Assembly: GCA_903922535.1 (NCBI GenBank)
Contig: CAIXUF010000699.1
Coordinates: 1 to 5,349, forward strand
Direction: 5' to 3'
DNA: 5,349 bases
DNA from: Candidatus Hydrogenedentota bacterium
GTDB lineage: Bacteria; Hydrogenedentota; Hydrogenedentia; Hydrogenedentiales; CAITNO01
Positions 1 to 4,888 of this stretch are shown one piece after another; positions within the stretch are counted from its first letter, which is position 1, and each line of letters begins with the position of its first letter. The notes under the pieces are model-generated. The model did not search any database, had not been told where the DNA came from, and saw nothing but the letters and a program-made list of their open reading frames with translations. The translations under genes and the position numbers were made by a program.

Positions 1-1
1 G

Positions 2-1543
2 CTGCTGTTTGCGGGCGTGTATCTGGTGCTGCTCGATTGCAGTTTCGGCCCGCCGCTGCCGGTGTCGTGGCTGGTAAGCAAACTTACGCCCTTCGCCCCC
101 TCGGCTTATTCACGTGCCTACGACCTCGCACTTTTGCCGCTCAGCCTGCTGGCGGGGCTGGGCGTGGACGGCCTCACCCGCAAACCGGGCGCATGGTGGG
201 CGGCGCTGCTGGAAACGATGCTGCTCACAGTGTTGGGCGGAACGCTAATCCTCCTGCTGTGGAAATGGATGCATCCCACACACTACCTCGGCGTCACGCC
301 CTGGGTGGCCGCCGTGCCGGCGGGGGCGCTGGCGGTCATGGTGGCGGCGCGCGTGTTTCCCCGCTTCGGCGGTGTCACGGTGCTGCTGCCGCTGCTCATT
401 TTCCTGGAAACGCTGTCCTGGAACGTGGCCTATGTCCCCATGATGACCCGCGTCCGCATGCCCGCGATCCCCGCGCAGACCGCATCGTTTCCGCAGGACA
501 ACCACCGTCAGACCGACGCCAAGGCCAACCGCCAGCTCTTCCGGCTGCGTCATCTTATAAACGGCTACGACCCGCTGAATCTGCGCCAGACTTGGGAGGC
601 GCTGTGTGATCCCGTGCTGGCGCGCAAGTACAGCCGCCTCGCACGGCAGGAATCCCTGGCCGAAAACCAGCGCACGAACCTGCTGTTCAAGCGTTCCTTC
701 TGGCTGGCGCGGCAATGGGTAAAAGGCCCCCTACCCGGCAAAAGCAGCCTGTTCCCCGCGGCCACCACCGTGTTTCTCCCCGACGCGGCGAACCTGGCCG
801 CGCCCCAAGTGGACGCCAAGACGCTCAAGAACAGCGGCGTCTCGGAAAATGTCCGGCAGCAGTCCGTCATGACACCCTTGCTGGGCGCGCCCGTAAAGGC
901 GGGCGCCAAGGTGCGCAAGGATTTGCGGCTGAACCTCCCGACGCTCGTGGACGGCCGGCCCGCCGGTCCGGCGGGCGCGGTGCACAGTGTGCTGCGACTG
1001 AACTGGCGCGGTTCCTGTTCCGGCACCATCGAGACGGTGTTCAAAGATCGCGCCACCGACCAGACGGAACTGGGCAGGAAGATTCCCCTGAGTGCCTCCG
1101 CCGGAACCGTGGCGGAATTGCCCTTGCCGGACTGCGCATCCATGGATGTGGCATTCACCGTCACCACGATGGGCGGCAGCGGCCTCTTTGAAATAACGGA
1201 AGCCAACCTGCTGTCCGACAACGACGACGAGGACGGCCTTGTCAAGATTGCGTCCCGCGGGGCGAACCGGGTCGACTTGGACATCGGGCCGCTGGACGGA
1301 CCCCGAATCCTGGTGTGTCTCGACGCCTGGTATCCCGGCTGGTACGCCTATGTGGACGATGCCGAAGTGCCGCTGCTGCGGGCCGACGACGGTTTCAAGG
1401 CCATCGAGATCCCCGCCGGCACACATCGCGCGGCGTTTGTGTACCGCCCCGTGCGCATGTACGCGGGAATCATCGTGTCGCTGGCGACGCTTGCCGCGGC
1501 CGCGCTGCTGCTGTCTTCCATGGGGTGCCGGGCCCCCCGCTGA
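2..1543 (+). CDS. YfhO-family integral membrane protein, C-terminal part (5' truncated by the window)
   Basis: The reading frame is open from the first bases and ends at TGA 1541-1543, giving about 513 visible residues. No start codon is claimed; the GTG at 17 is internal to a hydrophobic segment. Hydrophobic segments occur near visible residues 1-25, 43-62, 69-93, 98-116 and 121-145. A long soluble region follows, and a last membrane helix (YAGIIVSLATLAAAALLLSS) lies close to the C-terminus. The soluble part ends in a pattern typical of YfhO proteins: AWYPGWYAYVDD, then a charged stretch, then IPAGTHRAAFVYRP. The segment SAYSRAYDLALLPLSLLAG resembles the conserved arginine-containing helix of the family. 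YfhO proteins usually have roughly 800-900 residues, so the N-terminal third or more is missing. The family is linked to lipoteichoic acid or cell-surface polymer glycosylation in Firmicutes; in other bacteria its role is unclear, and no substrate can be assigned here. It appears to be transcribed separately from the downstream two-component genes. Confidence 0.82.
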   Translation: MLFAGVYLVLLDCSFGPPLPVSWLVSKLTPFAPSAYSRAYDLALLPLSLLAGLGVDGLTRKPGAWWAALLETMLLTVLGGTLILLLWKWMHPTHYLGVTPWVAAVPAGALAVMVAARVFPRFGGVTVLLPLLIFLETLSWNVAYVPMMTRVRMPAIPAQTASFPQDNHRQTDAKANRQLFRLRHLINGYDPLNLRQTWEALCDPVLARKYSRLARQESLAENQRTNLLFKRSFWLARQWVKGPLPGKSSLFPAATTVFLPDAANLAAPQVDAKTLKNSGVSENVRQQSVMTPLLGAPVKAGAKVRKDLRLNLPTLVDGRPAGPAGAVHSVLRLNWRGSCSGTIETVFKDRATDQTELGRKIPLSASAGTVAELPLPDCASMDVAFTVTTMGGSGLFEITEANLLSDNDDEDGLVKIASRGANRVDLDIGPLDGPRILVCLDAWYPGWYAYVDDAEVPLLRADDGFKAIEIPAGTHRAAFVYRPVRMYAGIIVSLATLAAAALLLSSMGCRAPR

Positions 1544-1582
1544 CCGTTCATGATTGCTTCTGCGGGGTGCCGATCTTTGGAG

Positions 1583-1634
1583 CGCCCCCCTGCCCGGCCG
1601 CCCGCCCGGGAAATACATGGGGCGTTTGTTTGTT
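1583..1634 (+). terminator. Candidate intrinsic terminator after the YfhO-like gene
   Basis: CGCCCC at 1583-1588 can pair with GGGGCG at 1619-1624. Inside it a second inverted pair, CCCGG (1593-1597) and CCGGG (1606-1610), could form. The outer arm is followed directly by the T-rich run TTTGTTTGTT (1625-1634). The location 40 bp after the stop codon fits a terminator. The large internal loop makes it imperfect, so this is a moderate call. The T-run overlaps the -35 region of the next promoter. Confidence 0.4.
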
Positions 1635-1657
1635 AACAGGGGTGGTCTCTATATAAT
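1630..1657 (+). promoter_or_regulatory. Sigma70-type promoter for the two-component operon
   Basis: A perfect -10 hexamer TATAAT lies at 1652-1657. A -35-like TTGTTA (four of six consensus bases) lies at 1630-1635, with a 16 bp spacer. The start of transcription would be near 1664, giving a leader of about 50 nt before the GTG start of the kinase gene. Position, spacing and the AT-rich setting within GC-rich DNA support the call. The start site is inferred. Confidence 0.65.
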
Positions 1658-1669
1658 GGAGGCGCACCA

Positions 1670-1693
1670 TGCGGCACGGAACACCATGCCGCA
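1670..1693 (+). promoter_or_regulatory. Leader hairpin upstream of the kinase gene
   Basis: TGCGGCA (1670-1676) and TGCCGCA (1687-1693) form a perfect 7 bp stem with a 10 nt loop. It lies inside the predicted 5' untranslated leader, 15 nt before the ribosome binding site. Part of the 3' arm, CCGC 1689-1692, could instead pair with GCGG 1697-1700. Function is unknown: it may stabilise the mRNA, serve as a DNA inverted-repeat operator, or be fortuitous. Confidence 0.35.
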
Positions 1694-1708
1694 GATGCGG
1701 AAAAGAAT

Positions 1709-1713
1709 GAGGA
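1709..1713 (+). promoter_or_regulatory. Ribosome binding site deciding the GTG start of the sensor kinase
   Basis: GAGGA at 1709-1713 lies 3 nt before GTG 1717, a rather short spacing. An in-frame TGA at 1708-1710 excludes any start further upstream. The next in-frame Met codon, at 1846, would remove most of the first membrane helix. GTG 1717 is therefore the best start. Confidence 0.6.
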
Positions 1714-1716
1714 CCG

Positions 1717-3297
1717 GTGGAAAAGAACAAATTCCATGAACTGTCCCGCCGATGGGCGGAGAAGCTGGGCTGGTGGGCGCTTTCCGCGCCCATCTTCGTG
1801 AAAATCCTCGGAATTGTGCTGATAACGACCGTCTTGTTCGGGAGCATGGCGTTCTATCAGATTCGCACCGGGATGCTGCGCACGCACTATCAGATGCATG
1901 GCGAGGCGGCGCTGTCCCTTGCCATGTCCCTTGCCGGACGCCTGAATTCACTGGTCGAGGCCAACAATACGGCCGGGACGAACGTGGAAGTGAACAGGAC
2001 TACGGGCGAGTTTCCCGACGTGCGCTACATCGTGGTGCAAGATGCCCAAGGCAGCATCATTTCGCACGGGTTTACCTTCCCAAAAGAGGCCCCGGCGGAC
2101 TTGCTGGGAAAGAACGGCGATCTGTGCGCCGCCTGCCATGCCACGCTGTCACCCACAGAGGTTCCGGCGGATCTGCTGGAGACAAAGGCCAATGCGCAAC
2201 TGTCCACCGGGCGTCTGCGGGCGTACGCCCGCAATGAAGGGCTTATTCTGGAGGTCACCGTGCCCATCGGCGACGGAAAACTGGGCATGGTCCGCCTGGG
2301 CGTGGGCGACAGGACCATCGCGCGGGAGATGGGTTCCATCACCAAGTCTCTTGCCATCAGCCTGACACTGTGCATGATTGTGGGGCTTTCGCTGGCCGGC
2401 TTCCTGACCGCGGTGATGCTGCGGCCCATTCGGGACTTGGTGCGCGCCACCCACCAACTGCGCGAGGGCGACTTCTCCGTGCGGGCCAAAGTGCTCTCTC
2501 TCGACGAGATTGGGCACCTGGCAAGCGTGTTCAACCGGATGGCCGAAGGGCTGGAAACCTACCGCAGGGCCGTGGAGGAGAAGGAGGCGGCCCGGCAGAA
2601 GCTCATAGGCAAAATCGTGCGGGCGCAGGAGGAGGAACGCAAGCACGTTGCCCGCGAACTGCACGACCAGCTCGGACAGATGCTGTCGAAGACACTGCTG
2701 ACCGTCGATTCGTCCTGCGCCGCCTGCCGGGACCAACAGGCCCAGTGCCCGGAGATTCGCAGCGACATCCGGGCCATGATCGACGAGGTGCGCATGCTGG
2801 CCTGGAATGTCCGCCCGTCGATCCTGGACGACTACGGACTGAACCGCGCCCTGGAGCAGTACATCGGGGAAACGGCCAAGCGGGTGGGCTTCGCCCTGGA
2901 CTACCAGAGCGCGATACCGCCGGACACGGAACGCTTTGCCGGCCCTGAGGTCGAGGTAACGCTGTATCGCATTGCGCAGGAGGCCATCACGAATATCATC
3001 CGGCACGCCAGCGCCACCGAGGCGAGCGTGATCCTGATGTGCCGCGAGAATGAAATCGTCCTGCTCGTCGAGGACAACGGGGTGGGATTCGACATGAAAA
3101 AGGAGGAATCTCCCCGCGCGCTGGGCCTGATGGGCATGCGCGAACGCGCCGCGCTGGTCGGCGGTGAACTCAAGATCCATTCGGAAGCTGGAAAAGGCAC
3201 CACGGTTCGTGTGAGAATACCGCTAAAATGTGGAGAAGTCCCAGGGCTCCAAACAGGATTGGACAACAATGGCAATACGAATTCTACTGGCAGATGA
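1717..3297 (+). CDS. Membrane sensor histidine kinase with periplasmic haem c (CXXCH) sensor domain, NarX/HisKA_3 class
   Basis: A 526-residue sensor kinase. In order: a short cytoplasmic N-terminus; membrane helix 1 (about 25-47); a periplasmic region (about 48-210) that looks like a Cache/PAS-type fold (VRYIVVQDAQGSIISHGF at 102-119, then VTVPIGDGKLGMVRLGV); membrane helix 2 (about 211-234); HAMP (about 235-285, with RPIRDL and DEIGHL); a coiled linker; a HisKA_3 dimerisation domain with phospho-acceptor His316 in ARELHDQLGQ; and a HATPase_c domain with the N-box around N426, DNGVGF at 453-458, GLMGMRERA at 470-478 and GKGTTVRV. The periplasmic region contains C137-A-A-C140-H141, the classical covalent haem c site. 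The likely signal is therefore redox state or a small gas ligand (O2, NO), by analogy with haem-containing periplasmic PAS-like domains of Geobacter chemoreceptors. No NarX P-box was recognised, so nitrate sensing is not supported. C334, C337 and C344 form an unusual cluster after the phospho-acceptor helix. The 3' end overlaps the response regulator gene by 29 bp, so the two are probably translationally coupled. Confidence 0.9.
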   Translation: MEKNKFHELSRRWAEKLGWWALSAPIFVKILGIVLITTVLFGSMAFYQIRTGMLRTHYQMHGEAALSLAMSLAGRLNSLVEANNTAGTNVEVNRTTGEFPDVRYIVVQDAQGSIISHGFTFPKEAPADLLGKNGDLCAACHATLSPTEVPADLLETKANAQLSTGRLRAYARNEGLILEVTVPIGDGKLGMVRLGVGDRTIAREMGSITKSLAISLTLCMIVGLSLAGFLTAVMLRPIRDLVRATHQLREGDFSVRAKVLSLDEIGHLASVFNRMAEGLETYRRAVEEKEAARQKLIGKIVRAQEEERKHVARELHDQLGQMLSKTLLTVDSSCAACRDQQAQCPEIRSDIRAMIDEVRMLAWNVRPSILDDYGLNRALEQYIGETAKRVGFALDYQSAIPPDTERFAGPEVEVTLYRIAQEAITNIIRHASATEASVILMCRENEIVLLVEDNGVGFDMKKEESPRALGLMGMRERAALVGGELKIHSEAGKGTTVRVRIPLKCGEVPGLQTGLDNNGNTNSTGR

Positions 3298-3919
3298 TCA
3301 TGCCGTGTTCCGCAGCGGCCTGCGCGCGCTCCTTGAGCGCGAAATGGACCTTGCGGTGGTCGGGGAGACCGGCACCGGACCGGAAACGCTGAAAGCGCTT
3401 GAAGCCACCAAGGTGGACGTGCTGCTGCTGGACATCAACATGCCCGGTCTTTCGGGCAACCGCGTCGCCGAGCTGGCCCTTCAGGACAAGCCCTCTCTGG
3501 CCATCGTGGTGCTGACCATGCATGAGGATGAGTACTATCTCCAGGAACTGCTGCGCATTGGCGTCAGGGGCTACGTGCTCAAGAAATCGACCGGCACCGA
3601 GGTCACCCAGGCCATTCGTGCGGTCTACCGCGGCAACAGCTATATTGACCCCGCCCTTGCCGGTTTGGTGATTTCCCCCTACGTGGGCCGGACCACGGCC
3701 AAGAAACAGAGCCGGATGGACCTGTTGACCCAGCGCGAGCAGGAGGTGCTGGAACTGCTGGTCTACGGCCATACCAACGCGGAAGTCGCCGAAAAACTGC
3801 ACATCTCCGACCGCACCGTCGAAACGCACCGCACCAACATCACGGGCAAACTGGGCCTCAAAAGCCGCGCCGACCTGGTGCGCTTCGCCATCGACAACGG
3901 CCTGCTGAAAATGGAATAG
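3269..3919 (+). CDS. NarL/FixJ-type response regulator (REC plus LuxR helix-turn-helix), partner of the haem kinase
   Basis: A 216-residue two-domain transcription regulator. The receiver domain (about 1-120) has the acidic pair D9/D10, the phospho-acceptor D55 in LLLDINMPG, the switch residue T83 in VVLTMHEDE and K105 in GYVLKKS. A linker (about 121-150) leads to a LuxR/GerE helix-turn-helix (about 151-212) with the hallmarks LTQREQEVLELL and ISDRTVETHRTNI. Phosphorylation by the upstream kinase should promote dimerisation and DNA binding. ATG 3269 is preferred because the receiver domain begins directly there (MAIRILLADDH) and AGGA lies at 3255-3258. A GTG at 3230 would add 13 residues of no family character. 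The start lies inside the kinase gene, a 29 bp overlap typical of cognate pairs. The targets are unknown; the Fe-S gene beginning at 4889 is a plausible but unproven candidate. Confidence 0.93.
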   Translation: MAIRILLADDHAVFRSGLRALLEREMDLAVVGETGTGPETLKALEATKVDVLLLDINMPGLSGNRVAELALQDKPSLAIVVLTMHEDEYYLQELLRIGVRGYVLKKSTGTEVTQAIRAVYRGNSYIDPALAGLVISPYVGRTTAKKQSRMDLLTQREQEVLELLVYGHTNAEVAEKLHISDRTVETHRTNITGKLGLKSRADLVRFAIDNGLLKME

Positions 3920-3967
3920 TCCCGAATGGCGGTGATCCGGGCGTATACCGATACTTGATAAGAGCTT

Positions 3968-3980
3968 GCCCCGACGGGGC
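3968..3980. terminator. GC hairpin between convergent genes, possible terminator
   Basis: GCCCC-GAC-GGGGC forms a 5 bp GC-only stem with a 3 nt loop. It sits about 50 bp past the regulator stop and 52 bp past the end of hicA, so it could stop transcription from either side. No T-run follows on either strand, which weakens the call. Confidence 0.3.
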
Positions 3981-4020
3981 GGACAATAACATCACCGCGG
4001 ATGGGGGTGTTGGAAATGGA

Positions 4021-4034
4021 AGCGCCAAGGCGCT
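4021..4034 (-). terminator. Inverted repeat at the end of hicA
   Basis: AGCGCC-AA-GGCGCT is a perfect inverted repeat that overlaps the hicA stop codon. As RNA it would fold with a 5 bp stem and a 4 nt loop. On the minus strand it is followed only by a mildly T-rich stretch (TCCATTTCC), so it is a weak terminator candidate. Confidence 0.25.
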
Positions 4035-4266
4035 ATTGTAGCAGTTCATCCAGCAGATTCTGAACCGTGAGGTCCATGTCTCGCAGGATGCTTTGAAGAA
4101 TCTTGGGGTGAAGAATGTCGTTTCCGTGAACCGAAACAGTGACGCGTCTTCCACAGGCATCCTTGTAAATGTGATGACTGCCGCTGGATCGGGCCAGTGT
4201 GAAGCCGCGCCTATCGAGAATGCGGATAATCTCACGTGCTGTGAGACGCGGCGTTCGATCACTCAT
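4033..4266 (-). CDS. hicA: HicA-family toxin (YcfA-type mRNA interferase)
   Basis: A 77-residue protein of typical HicA size. The dsRBD-like fold is recognisable from LTAREIIRILDRRGFTLARS, then SGSHHIYK with the presumed catalytic His31, then VTVSVHGNDILHPKILQSIL. HicA toxins cleave mRNA and tmRNA in the cytoplasm and stop growth until neutralised by HicB. The ATG (4264-4266) overlaps the hicB TGA (4263-4265) as ATGA. No good ribosome binding site is visible, so translation probably depends on coupling to hicB. The antitoxin gene comes first, opposite to the E. coli hicAB order but common elsewhere. All family residues I can recognise are present, so the toxin looks intact. The base composition of this pair appears less GC-rich than its neighbours, consistent with acquisition by transfer. 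Confidence 0.88.
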   Translation of the reverse strand: MSDRTPRLTAREIIRILDRRGFTLARSSGSHHIYKDACGRRVTVSVHGNDILHPKILQSILRDMDLTVQNLLDELLQ

Positions 4267-4487
4267 ACGGCAATTTCCACGCTGGTCAGGCTGACGCTCT
4301 CGGCGGGACGCACCACCTCACCATCGGCCAAACGGTCCACAATGTGCAAACGCACCGCGTCTGTCAGGTTTGACCGTGCCTCTTCAAACGTCTTGCCGCT
4401 CGTGTAACAGCCCTGCAACTCGGGACAGAATGCATAGTAGCCATCCGCGTCCTTTTCGATTACAGCCGCAAAATGATACGTTGTCAT
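4263..4487 (-). CDS. hicB: HicB-family antitoxin, short form without a DNA-binding domain
   Basis: A 74-residue protein with the partial RNase H-like fold of HicB antitoxins: YHFAAVIEKDADGYYAFCPEL, then QGCYTSGKTFEEARSNLTDAV. It is expected to bind HicA and block its active site. It ends soon after the fold (SVSLTSVEIAV), so the C-terminal ribbon-helix-helix or HTH domain of longer HicB proteins is absent. Direct autorepression by this protein alone is therefore doubtful. The start is ATG 4485-4487 because the conserved fold begins there and GAGGA lies 8 nt upstream. The frame stays open for another 61 codons upstream, but that extension has no family character. It forms an operon with hicA through an ATGA overlap. 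Confidence 0.87.
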   Translation of the reverse strand: MTTYHFAAVIEKDADGYYAFCPELQGCYTSGKTFEEARSNLTDAVRLHIVDRLADGEVVRPAESVSLTSVEIAV

Positions 4488-4495
4488 TTTCCCAG

Positions 4496-4500
4496 TCCTC
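4496..4500 (-). promoter_or_regulatory. Ribosome binding site of hicB
   Basis: On the minus strand GAGGA (plus-strand TCCTC 4496-4500) precedes the ATG by 8 nt. This is ideal spacing and fixes the hicB start against the longer open frame. Confidence 0.7.
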
Positions 4501-4521
4501 TTGCCGGGCGTGTGTCCGGTT

Positions 4522-4537
4522 GGCCGCGTGCGCGGCC
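4522..4537. repeat. Perfect GC-rich inverted repeat in the hicBA leader
   Basis: GGCCGCG-TG-CGCGGCC has 7 bp arms. It lies between the predicted hicBA promoter and the hicB ribosome binding site. It could be an operator site or an mRNA hairpin. Because this HicB lacks a DNA-binding domain, another regulator would be needed if it is an operator. Confidence 0.45.
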
Positions 4538-4579
4538 CCGCGTCGCCGTGCCGCGTTCTTTGATATGTTTGCTCATGTG

Positions 4580-4608
4580 ATTGTAACGCAGAACCGCGCA
4601 TGGGACAA
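4580..4608 (-). promoter_or_regulatory. Sigma70-type promoter for hicBA
   Basis: On the minus strand TTGTCC (plus 4603-4608) and TACAAT (plus 4580-4585) are separated by exactly 17 bp. The -10 matches five of six consensus bases and the -35 four of six. Transcription would start near 4573, leaving a leader of about 85 nt before hicB. Confidence 0.55.
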
Positions 4609-4832
4609 GCCGGAAAGAAGATCGCCATTCGCAGGATTCCATACCGCAACATCTGCAAATCTCTGTGCAAGAAGAAGATCGCCCGGCGCCGCGCTTTGCC
4701 ATTCTTTCTCCGGCCCCTGAATCTTGACTCTTTGGGTTGCGTCTTCGCCGCGCCGCATTCTCAGGCGATTGGGAGCATCCGTATTTTTCCCCCATCCTTT
4801 TCCAAATTTATCGTGTCTTGTTACGGATGCAT

Positions 4833-4881
4833 TTCCTGCCTTTTTACGTACAATTAAGAAGGTGGCAGGTTTCGGCAGGAA
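4833..4881 (+). promoter_or_regulatory. Control region of the Fe-S gene: candidate -10 and inverted repeat covering the ribosome binding site
   Basis: TTCCTGCC (4833-4840) is the exact reverse complement of GGCAGGAA (4874-4881), which contains the AGGA ribosome binding site of the gene starting at 4889. A second GGCAGG at 4864-4869 can also pair with CCTGCC 4835-4840. TACAAT at 4849-4854 is -10-like, but no good -35 is seen 17 bp upstream, so an activator may be needed. If transcription starts from that -10, the left arm is not transcribed and the repeat would act only as DNA. Confidence 0.35.
4877..4880 (+). promoter_or_regulatory. Ribosome binding site deciding the GTG start of the Fe-S gene
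   Basis: AGGA at 4877-4880 is 8 nt before GTG 4889. The alternative GTG at 4904 would be 23 nt away and would leave only one residue before the DRRQFL Tat motif. Confidence 0.6.
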
Positions 4882-4888
4882 TTACTAC

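Larger units (their letters stand above)
4488..4888. other. Divergent intergenic region between hicB and the Fe-S gene
   Basis: About 400 bp with no convincing gene. It holds the hicBA promoter, the GC palindrome, a 12 bp direct repeat AAGAAGATCGCC at 4615-4626 and 4672-4683, and an AT-rich stretch (about 4790-4860) before the Fe-S gene. Small open frames here (for example 4600-4857 plus, and 4573-4758 minus) show no recognisable protein features and no good ribosome binding site. Confidence 0.5.

Noticed and set aside
565..1618. Long minus-strand open frames (565-1284 and 731-1618) opposite the YfhO-like gene
   Set aside because: They overlap each other and a well supported membrane protein, and show no family features. 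They are products of high GC content.
2125..2139. Reading CXXCH as proof of a cytochrome c electron carrier
   Set aside because: There is a single motif in a sensor domain flanked by membrane helices and followed by HAMP and kinase domains. A sensory haem is more likely.
2149..3180. A 343-codon open frame on the minus strand inside the kinase gene
   Set aside because: It lies fully opposite a kinase with all domain motifs intact. Its translation is rich in H, R, Q and G with no recognisable domain, as expected for a GC-rich shadow frame.
3230..3268. GTG 3230 as the start of the response regulator
   Set aside because: The receiver domain starts immediately after ATG 3269; the 13 extra residues match nothing in the family.
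1717..3297. Assigning the kinase as NarX (nitrate sensor)
   Set aside because: The kinase core is of the NarX class, but the periplasmic domain carries a haem c motif and I could not find the nitrate-binding P-box.
4488..4670. A 61-residue N-terminal extension of HicB
   Set aside because: The HicB fold begins at the internal ATG 4487 with a well placed GAGGA. The extension has no family character and contains the GC palindrome and the promoter -10.
4600..4857. An 85-codon plus-strand open frame before the Fe-S gene
   Set aside because: It has no ribosome binding site, its composition is odd (many K, R, C and F), it has no recognisable domain, and it covers the hicBA promoter. It was considered as a small secreted or basic protein and not supported.
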